A DNA stretch of 21,883 nt. It comes from an uncultured candidate division WPS-2 bacterium (GTDB lineage Bacteria; Vulcanimicrobiota; Vulcanimicrobiia; Vulcanimicrobiales; Vulcanimicrobiaceae). The translations under genes and the position numbers were made by a program. Within the stretch, counting starts at the first letter, position 1, and each line of letters opens with the position of its first letter. The DNA is taken from positions 1-21,883 of the forward strand of contig CALEYW010000066.1 in assembly GCA_937927945.1 (NCBI GenBank). The letters run 5' to 3'. A model generated the notes under the pieces. The model was not told where the DNA came from, made no database searches, and saw only the letters and a program-made list of their open reading frames with translations. This document shows positions 1 through 11,664 of the stretch, in pieces.

Positions 1-63
1 CTCGACCAATACGCACGCGCGCTGCGCTGGGTCCTGACCGTCCATGGCGGCGATCCCCAGTAG
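1..63 (+). CDS. 3' end of an unidentified protein (partial)
   Basis: An open frame runs from the window edge to a TAG at 61-63 and gives the last 20 residues of a protein, ending VLTVHGGDPQ. The 5' part lies outside the window, so neither family nor start can be given. The stop overlaps the Shine-Dalgarno sequence (AGGAG, 62-66) of the next gene, only 12 bp downstream. This suggests the two genes share a transcript. Too little is visible to propose a function. Confidence 0.5.
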   Translation, partial: LDQYARALRWVLTVHGGDPQ

Positions 64-75
64 GAGACACACCCG

Positions 76-456
76 ATGGACTTTCTCAACAAAGCGCTGG
101 AACAGGCGAAGCAACTCCAGCAGATCGCCGCGGAGGCGATGCAGAAGAGCTACGAACAAGCGCAGCCGCTCGTCGCGCAGGGCGTGAAGCAAGCCCAAGA
201 CCTCCAGAAAACGCTCGTCGAACAGGCGCCGAACGTCACCGCGGCGGCGCAAGAGCAATACAACGCCGCGCTCCAGCACGCCGGCACGTTCATCGCAACC
301 GGCAAGACCGTCCTCGAAGCCGGCGCGAACGCCGCGCAGCAGCATCTGAACACGCTCGGCGAGCAGGCCCAAAAAGCCGCCGACGCGACGCGCGCCGCGG
401 TGCATCAGGCGACCGAGCCGAAACCGCCCGAGCCGCCCACCACGCCGCCCATTTAG
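76..456 (+). CDS. Small Ala/Gln-rich helical protein, phasin-like
   Basis: The 126-residue protein starts at ATG 76 behind a good AGGAG (62-66). It is almost entirely Ala, Gln, Glu, Lys and Leu in amphipathic-helix spacing (residues 1-110), with no Cys, no signal peptide and no membrane segment. It ends in a Pro-rich tail (EPKPPEPPTTPPI). This composition resembles phasins, which coat polyhydroxyalkanoate granules, and other long-helix apolipoprotein-like or stress proteins. No specific motif confirms phasin, so the name is descriptive only. It ends 10 bp from the stop of the convergent glutamate synthase gene, leaving no room for a private terminator. Confidence 0.7.
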   Translation: MDFLNKALEQAKQLQQIAAEAMQKSYEQAQPLVAQGVKQAQDLQKTLVEQAPNVTAAAQEQYNAALQHAGTFIATGKTVLEAGANAAQQHLNTLGEQAQKAADATRAAVHQATEPKPPEPPTTPPI

Positions 457-466
457 ACCGCCGCGA

Positions 467-4615
<4,149 letters not shown>

Positions 4616-4632
4616 TGAAGCTTCAACTTTAG

Positions 4633-4658
4633 TCGAACCGGGACCACCGGTCATTCGA
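4633..4658. promoter_or_regulatory. Imperfect dyad upstream of gltB (possible operator)
   Basis: Just upstream of the gltB start lies ACCGG-GACCA-CCGGT (4637-4651), flanked on both sides by TCGA (4633-4636 and 4655-4658), with three unpaired bases on one side. A dyad this close to a start codon could be a repressor site or an mRNA hairpin. No regulator can be named and no clear -35/-10 pair was found beside it. Confidence 0.2.
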
Positions 4659-4702
4659 CAAAAGGAGTACGCCGAAGGGGCCGGATGCGACAGGCGAGAC
4701 GC

Positions 4703-5071
4703 TCAGCGCCGCTTGTGCTTGCCGCTGTGGGCGATGATCACCGTACGGCGCACGTCGGAACGAAATTCCGCAGAAATAGGCGGCTGCGTGGAAAGATTCT
4801 TCTTCACCTGGGTGCGCCACGGCAAACTGCGCGCGTCCAAACGCACGTCACGCCCTTGTGCTCGCGCCGAGCGGATCATCTCGACGAGGCGACTCACGTC
4901 GTCATCCCCGATCACCTGAACGTCACGGACGTCGACGAGGAGCGTGTGGCCCTCGAGCCCGGCCAAGGTGCGCTGGTGGACGTCGAACGACGCGATCAGC
5001 TCTGCATCGAGAATACCGATCAGCCGTACGGCGATCGGTGCGGGGACGGCGAGCGTCTGGGTTGCGTACAC
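4703..5071 (-). CDS. STAS-domain-like protein (anti-sigma antagonist fold)
   Basis: The 122-residue protein starts at GTG 5071, chosen because GAGGAG stands about 10 bases upstream. Residues 15-90 show the alternating strand/helix pattern of STAS domains: a central strand (LLVDVRDVQVIG), then a helix (DDDVSRLVEMIRSARAQG), then another strand (RDVRLDARSL). STAS proteins typically bind anti-sigma kinases or other partners. The usual DSSG loop, whose Ser is phosphorylated, reads IGDDD here, so switching by phosphorylation is unlikely. The C-terminus (VIIAHSGKHKRR) is basic. It lies 87 bp upstream of gltB on the same strand, and no kinase or sigma factor is nearby. The fold assignment is from pattern, not a search. 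Confidence 0.6.
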   Translation of the reverse strand: MYATQTLAVPAPIAVRLIGILDAELIASFDVHQRTLAGLEGHTLLVDVRDVQVIGDDDVSRLVEMIRSARAQGRDVRLDARSLPWRTQVKKNLSTQPPISAEFRSDVRRTVIIAHSGKHKRR

Positions 5072-5180
5072 GGAAAAACCACTCCTCGATGATCCAGGTG
5101 CTTCACCGACGATACGCTCGGCCGCTGAGAAAAGTTTGAGTTTTGGGTGAAAGAGTCCTGAGAAGTGGGTGAGCGCACAC

Positions 5181-6335
5181 TCAGCCTTGCAAGCCGAGCG
5201 CCACCATCATCCGATAGCCGACCTCGAGCGCGCGTTCGTCGATATCGAACCGCGCATTGTGGTGCGGGTACGCCGACTCCGCTCCGCCGCGCGACCCGAC
5301 GATGAAATACGCGCCGGGCCGCAGCTCCTGCATGAACGACATGTCCTCCGCCCACATGACGATGTCGTGCTCGACCACGGCGTCGGCGCCGAGCTCGCTC
5401 CGTCCCACCGCTCGCACGATGTCGTTGACGTCGCGCGCATTCACCGTCGGCGGGTACGACCAGTGGTAGGCGAACTCGTATTCGAAGCGCATCGCGTCGC
5501 CGAGTCCTTTGAGGATGCGCTCCATGCGCTCGGGCATCGTGCGCCGCACTTCAGCGTCGAACGCGCGCACCGTGCCCTTCATCATCGCTTCGTCCGGGAT
5601 CACGTTGAACGTCGTGCCGCTGGTGAATTGCCCGACGGTCACGACCGCCGGATCCTTCGGGGCGACCTCGCGGCTGACGATCGTCTGGAGCGCGGTGATC
5701 ACGTAGGCGCCCGCGGCGATCGGATCGACCGCGAGCTGCGGCATCGCGCCGTGACCGCCCTTGCCGCGAATGGTGAGGTCGAATTCGTCCGCCGAGGCGA
5801 AGAACGCGCCGTCGCGCACCCCGATCTTGCCGACGTCGAGGCCGCTATAGAGGTGCAGCGCGAAGGTGCGATCGACGTGCGGGTTCTCGAGCGCGCCGTC
5901 GTCGATCATCTTCTTCGCCCCGGCGTGACCCTCTTCACCCGGTTGGAAACAGAACACGATCGTACCGGGCACCTCCGATCGGCGCGCTGCGAGCGTCTTC
6001 GCCGCCGCGAGCAGGATCGAGACGTGGCCGTCGTGTCCGCAGGCGTGCATCACGCCGCGCTGCTGCGACCGGTACGGGACGTCGTTCAGCTCGGCGATCG
6101 GCAGCGCGTCCATGTCGGCACGCAGCAGCGTCACGGGACCGGGACGTCCACCGCGCAGCGTACCGAGGACGCCCGTTTGGCCGATCCCCGTGCGGAGATC
6201 GTCGAGCGCGAGCGTGCCCAGCTCGGCCGCGACGTAGGCCGCCGTGTTGTGCTCCACCATGGAGAGTTCGGGATGCGAGTGAAGGCGGCGCCTGGTCGCC
6301 ACCAGGTCGGCCTGCGGAATCGACGCGATGCTCAC
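5181..6335 (-). CDS. M20D-family amidohydrolase (N-acyl amino acid / hippurate hydrolase type)
   Basis: This metal-dependent hydrolase probably removes an acyl group from an N-acylated amino acid or related amide; the substrate is unknown. The 384-residue product starts at GTG 6335, supported by GGAAG about 10 bases upstream and by the family-typical beginning (LVATRRRLHSHPEL at about residues 11-24). Metal and catalytic motifs are present: RADMDALPI, CGHDGH near 97-102, the Glu pair in QPGEEG near 134, His in LHLYSG near 158, and the C-terminal HHNARFDIDE near 359. The dimerisation domain lies between. There is no signal peptide, so it is likely cytoplasmic. The length is normal for IAA-amino acid hydrolase, HipO and AmaA relatives. 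An open frame extends upstream to 6503 but does not resemble the family. Confidence 0.9.
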   Translation of the reverse strand: MSIASIPQADLVATRRRLHSHPELSMVEHNTAAYVAAELGTLALDDLRTGIGQTGVLGTLRGGRPGPVTLLRADMDALPIAELNDVPYRSQQRGVMHACGHDGHVSILLAAAKTLAARRSEVPGTIVFCFQPGEEGHAGAKKMIDDGALENPHVDRTFALHLYSGLDVGKIGVRDGAFFASADEFDLTIRGKGGHGAMPQLAVDPIAAGAYVITALQTIVSREVAPKDPAVVTVGQFTSGTTFNVIPDEAMMKGTVRAFDAEVRRTMPERMERILKGLGDAMRFEYEFAYHWSYPPTVNARDVNDIVRAVGRSELGADAVVEHDIVMWAEDMSFMQELRPGAYFIVGSRGGAESAYPHHNARFDIDERALEVGYRMMVALGLQG

Positions 6336-6421
6336 GGTCAGGCTTCCGTTGGTGATGCCGGATCGGTTTCCTGGGCGGACGCGACACGAGCGAAAAAAAG
6401 CCGTGCGTTGGGGATTGCCGT

Positions 6422-6730
6422 TTAGTTGATCATACCGGAAGTCGTGACGTAGATGGTGACGGCCGCTGTCTGTCCGTTCGTGTCCTGCACGGTGACCTGG
6501 CACTTCCCCGCCGCAATCGAGGTGACGTTGAACGTCACGGTCGGTCCAGTGCCGCGCCGTTCACCAAGAGCGGGTTGGGCGTCGGGGTCGGTGTCGGAGT
6601 CGCCGTTGGAACGGCGGTCGACGTCGGCGTCGCTGTCGCAGCCGGCGTCGCGGTCGCTATCGGCGTCGCGGCCCCAACCGGCGTCGGGTGTCCTACCGGC
6701 GTCGGGGTCGCAGTGGCTCCCGGGACGATG
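6422..6730 (-). pseudogene. Decayed 3' end of a Thr/Pro-linker surface protein
   Basis: On the minus strand, about 6730 down to 6541 encodes a Thr-Pro-rich linker (PTPTPTPNPLLVNGA). That frame reaches TGA at about 6535. In another frame the DNA then encodes a beta-rich tail (VTSIAAGKCQVTVQDTNGQ, then VTTSGMIN) ending at TAA 6422-6424. Linker and tail look like parts of one secreted Ig-like repeat protein whose reading frame has been broken, perhaps with loss of the domain core between them. No start codon or ribosome site for it was found, and the upstream end runs into the divergent CoA ligase gene. An assembly frameshift is possible but would not supply the missing start. This fragment is the only gene-like content of the 6336-6867 spacer. 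Confidence 0.45.
6577..6718. repeat. Low-complexity hexamer-like repeat (Thr-Pro linker DNA)
   Basis: The plus strand is a run of degenerate 6-base units of the type GGCGTC/GGGGTC. On the minus strand they encode alternating Thr/Ala-Pro. On the plus strand the same DNA would give a meaningless Gly-Val repeat. It is part of the surface-protein remnant and is expected to be prone to slippage. Confidence 0.6.
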
Positions 6731-6867
6731 ACCGTAAAACGTAAAATGAGAGGCCGGCCAGGCTTGGAGACAGGTCGCCCGTTTCCTTGGTGCCTCGAAG
6801 CAACAGCCGCCCGCCCCCGGGGCGCGACGGCAGGTGTGAGCCGAACTGCGGTGGGAAGCGTCGCCGC

Positions 6868-8529
6868 ATGGCCCTTGCGTCGTATGCTCACGGGGCGAGC
6901 GGCGTCCCGCTGCTCGGCGAGACGATCGGCGACAACCTCGACCGGGTCGCCGCCCGTTTTCCGCATCATGACGCGGTCGTCTCCGTCCACCAGGGGCGGC
7001 GGCTGACCTACGCCGAGTTCGCCGCCGAAACCGACCGGCTGGCCAAAGCCTTCATCGCGTCCGGCGTCGCGCACGGCGACCGCGTGGGGATCTGGTCTCC
7101 GAATTCCCTCGAGTGGGTGCTCGCGCAGTATGCGACCGCGAAGGCCGGCGCCGTGCTCGTGAACGTGAACCCGGCCTACCGTCTGCACGAGCTCGAGTAC
7201 GCCTTGCGGCAGAGCGGCGTGTCGACGCTGATCACCCTGGATGCGTACAAGACCAGCGAGTATCTCGCGATGGTGCGCGAGGTGCGTCCGTCACTCGACG
7301 CGCTGCGCGAGGTCGTCATCGCCGGCGAGACGCCGGCGCAACGTGGCGAGATCGGCTGGGACGCCTACCTCGCGCGCGCCGCGGGGTGCGACGACGCGAT
7401 GCTCGCCGCGCGCAAGGCGCGCTGCCAGTTCGACGAGGCGATCAACATCCAATACACCTCGGGGACGACCGGCTTCCCCAAAGGCGCGACCCTCTCGCAC
7501 CACAACATCCTCAACAACGGCTTCTTCATCGGCGAGGGCTGCCGCTATACCGAGCACGACCGCGTCTGCATCCCGGTGCCGTTCTACCACTGCTTCGGCA
7601 TGGTGCTCGGGAATCTCGCGTGCACCACGCACGGCGCGGCGATCGTCATCCCCAACTGGACCTTCGACCCGGTGCTCTCGCTCGAAGCGGTTGCCGCGGA
7701 GAAGTGCACGGCGCTCTACGGTGTCCCGACGATGTTCATCGCCGAGCTCGCGCTGGCGAACTTTCGCGATTACGATCTCTCGACGCTGCGCACCGGGATC
7801 ATGGCGGGCTCACCGTGCCCGGTCGAAGTGATGAAGCGCGTGCAGAGCGAGATGCACATGCCGGAGGTCACGATCTGCTACGGGATGACCGAGACTTCGC
7901 CGGTCTCGACGCAGACGATGACCGATGATCCGCTCGCGAAACGGACCGGCACCGTCGGCCGCGTCCACCCGCACATCGAGGTCAAGATCGTCGATGGGGA
8001 CGGCCGCATCGTCCCGCGCAGCACGCCCGGCGAACTCTGCACGCGCGGCTACAGCGTGATGCTCGGCTATTGGGAGAATCCCGAAGCGACCGCCGGCGCG
8101 ATCGACGCCGCCCGCTACATGCACACGGGCGACATCGCGACGATGGACGACGACGGCTACGTCAACATCAGCGGGCGCATCAAGGACATGGTGATCCGCG
8201 GCGGCGAGAACGTCTACCCGCGCGAGATCGAGGAATTTCTCTACACGCACCCCTCGATCAAGGACGTCCAAGTGATCGGCGTCCCCGACGAACGCTTCGG
8301 CGAGGAGCTCTGCGCCTGGGTGATCGTCAACGAGGGCGCGACGCTGACCGAAGACGCCGTGAGGGACTACTGCCGTGGGAAGATCGCCCACTTCAAGATC
8401 CCGCGCTACGTGATGTTCGTCGACGGCTGGCCGATGACGGTCAGCGGCAAAGTCCAAAAGTACAAGATGCGCGAAACGTCGATCGAAGCGCTCGGCCTCC
8501 AAAAAGCCGCCGGCATCGTCACGGCGTGA
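6868..8529 (+). CDS. AMP-forming fatty-acyl-CoA ligase (ACSF2/FadD-like)
   Basis: This enzyme activates a carboxylic acid to an acyl-adenylate and then to the CoA thioester. The 553-residue product starts at ATG 6868, with GGGAAG (6853-6858) upstream and a normal family N-terminus (GETIGDNLDRVAARFP). Adenylate-forming motifs are all present: YTSGTTGFPKG near residue 196, CYGMTET near 336, TGD near 420, GRIKDMVIRGGENVYP, and the catalytic Lys in SGKVQKYKMRE near 527. The overall pattern resembles medium/long-chain ligases of the ACSF2 group; chain length cannot be read from sequence. The stop (8527-8529) directly abuts the stop of the convergent second ligase. The frame extends to 6787, but that extension is not family-like. 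Confidence 0.9.
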   Translation: MALASYAHGASGVPLLGETIGDNLDRVAARFPHHDAVVSVHQGRRLTYAEFAAETDRLAKAFIASGVAHGDRVGIWSPNSLEWVLAQYATAKAGAVLVNVNPAYRLHELEYALRQSGVSTLITLDAYKTSEYLAMVREVRPSLDALREVVIAGETPAQRGEIGWDAYLARAAGCDDAMLAARKARCQFDEAINIQYTSGTTGFPKGATLSHHNILNNGFFIGEGCRYTEHDRVCIPVPFYHCFGMVLGNLACTTHGAAIVIPNWTFDPVLSLEAVAAEKCTALYGVPTMFIAELALANFRDYDLSTLRTGIMAGSPCPVEVMKRVQSEMHMPEVTICYGMTETSPVSTQTMTDDPLAKRTGTVGRVHPHIEVKIVDGDGRIVPRSTPGELCTRGYSVMLGYWENPEATAGAIDAARYMHTGDIATMDDDGYVNISGRIKDMVIRGGENVYPREIEEFLYTHPSIKDVQVIGVPDERFGEELCAWVIVNEGATLTEDAVRDYCRGKIAHFKIPRYVMFVDGWPMTVSGKVQKYKMRETSIEALGLQKAAGIVTA

Positions 8530-10083
8530 TCAACCGTACGCCGCGCGCAGTTCGCGTTTGAGGAGTTTGCCGGCGGTGTTCCGCGGGAGCGTGTCGGTGA
8601 AGATCACGCGTTTGGGGAGCTTGAACGGCGCGAGCGTCGTGCGCGCGTGCTCGATCAGAGCGTCTTCGCTTGCTTCGGCGCCGGGGCGCAGCACGACGAC
8701 CGCGGTGACGGCTTCGATCCACTTCGGATCGGGGAGCGCGATCACGGCGACTTCGTAGACGCCAGGATGGGTGAAGAGTGCTTCCTCGACCTCGCGGCTC
8801 GACACGGTGACGCCGCCGGTGTTGATGATGTCTTTCGTGCGATCGACCACGAAGAGGTAGCCCTGGTCGTCGCGCCATGCCACGTCGCCGGAATGGAACC
8901 ATCCGCCGCGGAACGCCTCCGCCGTTTCGTCCGGCTTGTCCCAATAGCGCAGCAGCAGCTGCGGCGAACGATGCACGATCTCGCCCGGCACGCCGGGGTC
9001 GACGTCGCGCATCTCCTCGTCGACGACGCGCGTCTCGACGTTGAGGACGGGACGGCCGGCGGAGGCCGGCCGCGCGTCGTGCTCCTCCGGCCGCAGCACC
9101 GTTGCCAGCGGACCGATCTCGCTTTGTCCGTACAAGTTGTACGGCTTCGCGCCGGGGACGCGCCGGCGCAACTCTTCGAGCACCGGGACCGGCATGATCG
9201 ACGCGCCGTAATAGATCTTCTCCAGACTGGAGAGGTCCCGCCGGTCGAAGTCCGCGTGCCGCAGCAAGCTGATCCAGACGGTCGGCGGCGCGAAGAAGGC
9301 GGTGATGCGGTGCTCTTCGATCAGCCGCAGGACGAGCGCCGGCTCCGGCGCCTCGATCAGCACCGACTCCGCACCCAGCAGCAAATGCGGGTTGAGGAAG
9401 ACGTGCATCTGCGCCGAGTGATAGAGCGGGAGCGCGTCGAGCGAACGATCCGCCGCCGAGAGATCGGCACTCACGATGCAGCTGGCGTAGTGCGCCATGA
9501 ACGCGGCGTGCGTGAGCACGGCCCCTTTTGGGTCAGCCGTCGTCCCCGATGTATAGAGAATCTGCGCGATCCCCTCGTCGTTCGCAAGATCGATCGGCGC
9601 GGCGTCGAGCGTTTCGTCCTGTGCGACGGCGAGGATGTCGAGCGCCGCGCCCGGCCCGGCGAAGCGCGCCGCGATCGCCGCCGCGGAGGCCTCGGAACTC
9701 GCCGCGACGTTCGCCGCGAGCGCCGCGTCGCACACCAGCGCCGAGGCCCCGGACTGGCGCACGATGTAGCCGAGTTCGTCCGGCTTGAGCGCGTAGTTCA
9801 CCGGTACGTGAATCACGCCGGCCCGCGTGCAGCCGAGCCACGTCAAGAGGTACGCATCGGAGTTGCGGCCGTAGGCGGCGCATCGATCGCCCGGCGCGAG
9901 GCCGGCGTCGAGGAGCCGCCTGGCGACGCGATTCGCCGCACGGTCGAGTGCCGCGAACGTCCAGGAGCGCTCGCCGAAACGGAGCGCCGCGCGCAGCGGA
10001 TCCCGCAACGCCGCGCGCCGCAACCCGGCCCCGACGCTATCGGCGCGGGCGGCCGCGAGATCGGCCGGAAGATCGACGGTCAT
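8530..10083 (-). CDS. AMP-dependent acyl-CoA ligase / synthetase
   Basis: A second adenylate-forming ligase, 517 residues, starts at ATG 10083 behind a strong GGAGGTGAAGG. It carries YTSGTTADPKG near residues 176-186, YGQSEIGP, SGDVAWRDDQGYLFVVDR, the hinge DRTKDIINTGG, and the C-terminal Lys in NTAGKLLKREL. It resembles fatty-acid, aryl-acid or carnitine-type CoA ligases; the substrate is unknown. It is not a duplicate of the neighbouring ligase: the substrate-pocket region and the motif variants differ. Its stop (revcomp of TCA, 8530-8532) forms a TGATCA palindrome with the convergent stop, so the transcripts must overlap or terminate inside coding sequence. Confidence 0.9.
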   Translation of the reverse strand: MTVDLPADLAAARADSVGAGLRRAALRDPLRAALRFGERSWTFAALDRAANRVARRLLDAGLAPGDRCAAYGRNSDAYLLTWLGCTRAGVIHVPVNYALKPDELGYIVRQSGASALVCDAALAANVAASSEASAAAIAARFAGPGAALDILAVAQDETLDAAPIDLANDEGIAQILYTSGTTADPKGAVLTHAAFMAHYASCIVSADLSAADRSLDALPLYHSAQMHVFLNPHLLLGAESVLIEAPEPALVLRLIEEHRITAFFAPPTVWISLLRHADFDRRDLSSLEKIYYGASIMPVPVLEELRRRVPGAKPYNLYGQSEIGPLATVLRPEEHDARPASAGRPVLNVETRVVDEEMRDVDPGVPGEIVHRSPQLLLRYWDKPDETAEAFRGGWFHSGDVAWRDDQGYLFVVDRTKDIINTGGVTVSSREVEEALFTHPGVYEVAVIALPDPKWIEAVTAVVVLRPGAEASEDALIEHARTTLAPFKLPKRVIFTDTLPRNTAGKLLKRELRAAYG

Positions 10084-10142
10084 CCTTCACCTCCGAGGGC
10101 TGGGACCGTCTCGCTCTCCCGGGCCGCGCTCTCCTCTTAGCC

Positions 10143-10418
10143 TTAGCCGCTCGTCTTGCGCCGTCCGGCCGTTCTCGCTTTCGAGGTCAGCTCTTCCACC
10201 ACGGCCGCACCGGCAAGCAGCATGTCGCCCGCCGTTTCGAGCGCGCGGCCGGCTTTCTTCGCGGTCTTCTTCGCGCCGGTCACGGCCTTCTTCGCGCCGG
10301 CCACGGCGCGCTTCGCGATCTTGCGAACGCCGGTGCTCTTCTTGGCGCTCTTGCGCGCCGTCGTCTTGCGCGGCGCGGTTTTCCGGGTTGCCCTCTTGCG
10401 ACCGCTGGTGGTAGGCAT
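10143..10418 (-). CDS. Histone-H1-like Lys/Ala-rich DNA-binding protein
   Basis: The 91-residue protein begins with a strongly basic tail rich in Lys, Arg, Thr and Ala (RKRATRKTAPRKTTARKSAKK), then Ala-Lys repeats (AVAGAKKAVTGAKKTAKK), and ends in a less basic helical part (ALETAGDMLLAGAAVVEEL) with a short basic tail. This is typical of bacterial histone-H1-like proteins (Hc1, AlgP or HU-tail types) that bind DNA through the charged tail. The start is ATG 10418, 10 bases after GGAGGA; an upstream ATG at 10436 overlaps that ribosome site and is less likely. No folded HU domain is visible. It is set apart from its neighbours by its own promoter candidate. Confidence 0.75.
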   Translation of the reverse strand: MPTTSGRKRATRKTAPRKTTARKSAKKSTGVRKIAKRAVAGAKKAVTGAKKTAKKAGRALETAGDMLLAGAAVVEELTSKARTAGRRKTSG

Positions 10419-10462
10419 CGTACGAACGTCCTCCATCGCTTCAACGGCGAGACGCGAGACGC

Positions 10463-10468
10463 ATTATA
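10463..10468 (-). promoter_or_regulatory. -10 box candidate for the histone-like gene
   Basis: The minus strand reads a perfect TATAAT here, 45 bp before the ATG at 10418, in otherwise very GC-rich DNA. A transcript would start near 10456 with a leader of about 38 bases. No good -35 hexamer is seen at 16-18 bp, so the promoter is inferred from the -10 box and its position. Confidence 0.4.
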
Positions 10469-10623
10469 CAGAAGCGTTCCCGCCTCGCGGGTCCGACAAA
10501 CGGCCGCTTGGACCGTGGACCGGCATGTCGCCCTCCGCTCGGGACTGCCGGCCCGCAGGAGTCCGCGCCCCCGGCGCGCGAGTATCCGCGGTTCTCACTT
10601 CTCGAACCCGGGGTCCCGACTCG

Positions 10624-11664
10624 ATGGCGAAGACCACCACCGCGCAAGGGCAAGTGCTCGATCGCGCGGGCCTCAGCGGCGAACAGCTCGTCGCGATGCT
10701 CCGCAACATGCTTCTTCAGCGTCAGCTCGACAATCGCGGCTTTCAGCTCAACCGGCAGGGCAAAATTCCGTTTGCCTTGGGTTCGGAGGGACACGAAGCG
10801 GTGCAGGCGGGTGCGGCGATGGCGTTCGCGCGCGGCCGTGACGTGCTGGTCCCCTACTATCGCGATCTCGGCCTCGCGCTCGGCGTCGGGATGACCCCTT
10901 TCGAGATCCTCTCCTCGCTCTTCGCGCGCGACACCGACCGCAACGGCGGGCGGCAGTTTCCCAACCACTACACGAACAAGGATTTAGGCGTCGCCTCGAT
11001 CTCCTCGATCATCGCCGGCCACTGCACGCATGCCGTCGGGATCGCCGCCGCGTTCAAGTACCGCCGCGAGAGCGGACGGGCCGTGATCAGCCCGACCGGC
11101 GAGGGCGCGACCTCGCAAGGCGAGTGGCACGAGTCGGTGAACTATGCCGCCGTCCACGAGTTGCCGATCGTCTTCCTGGTCGAGAACAACGAGTGGGCGA
11201 TCTCCACCCCGCAGTCGATGCAGATGAGGGTCGCCAACGTGGCGGACAAGGCGGCCGGCTACGGTATCCCGGGCGTCGTCTGCGACGGCTTCAGCCCGAT
11301 CGCGACGTACCGCGCCATGAACGAAGCGCTCGAGCGGGCGCGCGCCGGCCGCGGTCCCTCGATCGTCGAGGCCAAATGCTACCGCTATCTCTCGCACTCG
11401 ACCGATGACGACGACCGGACGTATCGTTCGCGCGACGACATCGAAGCGCATCGCAAGCTCGATCCGGTGCCGCGTTTCGAAGCGGCGCTGATCGACGCCG
11501 GCGTGCTGGACGCGGCAGGCGCCAAGGCGCTCCGCCAAGACGTGCTGCGCGAGACGAACGAAGCGACCGACGCCGCCGAAGCGCAGGCGTATCCGACGCC
11601 GCAGAGCCTCTACACCAACGTCGTCGCAGGCGATTATCGCCCGTGGCAGGAGTTCGATTCTTGA
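10624..11664 (+). CDS. Branched-chain 2-oxoacid dehydrogenase E1 component, alpha subunit
   Basis: E1-alpha/beta decarboxylates a 2-oxoacid with thiamine diphosphate and passes the acyl group to E2 lipoate. The 346-residue product has the expected order: QRQLDNRGFQLNRQGK near the N-terminus, GSEGHEA, YYRDLG, the cofactor region GEGATSQGEWHES at about 159-171 followed by ENNEWAIS near 187, and the phosphorylation-loop region YRYLSHSTDDD. The pattern fits the branched-chain type better than pyruvate E1, but substrate is inferred. The usual GDG of the diphosphate motif is GEG. ATG 10624 has no clear ribosome site. The stop overlaps the E1-beta start (TGATG), which indicates translational coupling. 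Confidence 0.93.
   Translation: MAKTTTAQGQVLDRAGLSGEQLVAMLRNMLLQRQLDNRGFQLNRQGKIPFALGSEGHEAVQAGAAMAFARGRDVLVPYYRDLGLALGVGMTPFEILSSLFARDTDRNGGRQFPNHYTNKDLGVASISSIIAGHCTHAVGIAAAFKYRRESGRAVISPTGEGATSQGEWHESVNYAAVHELPIVFLVENNEWAISTPQSMQMRVANVADKAAGYGIPGVVCDGFSPIATYRAMNEALERARAGRGPSIVEAKCYRYLSHSTDDDDRTYRSRDDIEAHRKLDPVPRFEAALIDAGVLDAAGAKALRQDVLRETNEATDAAEAQAYPTPQSLYTNVVAGDYRPWQEFDS

Noticed and set aside
5169..6425. Plus-strand open frame of 418 codons
   Set aside because: Antisense to the M20D amidohydrolase and without recognisable motifs.
6577..6718. CRISPR-like or tandem direct repeat array
   Set aside because: Units are only about six bases, degenerate and without spacers. They are the codons of a Thr-Pro linker.
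6575..7006. Plus-strand Gly-Val repeat protein
   Set aside because: The repeat is the reverse reading of a Thr-Pro linker, and the frame then runs through the start of the CoA ligase gene in the wrong frame.
8647..10140. Plus-strand open frame of 497 codons
   Set aside because: Antisense to a well-formed acyl-CoA ligase. Composition is that of a reverse-strand shadow.
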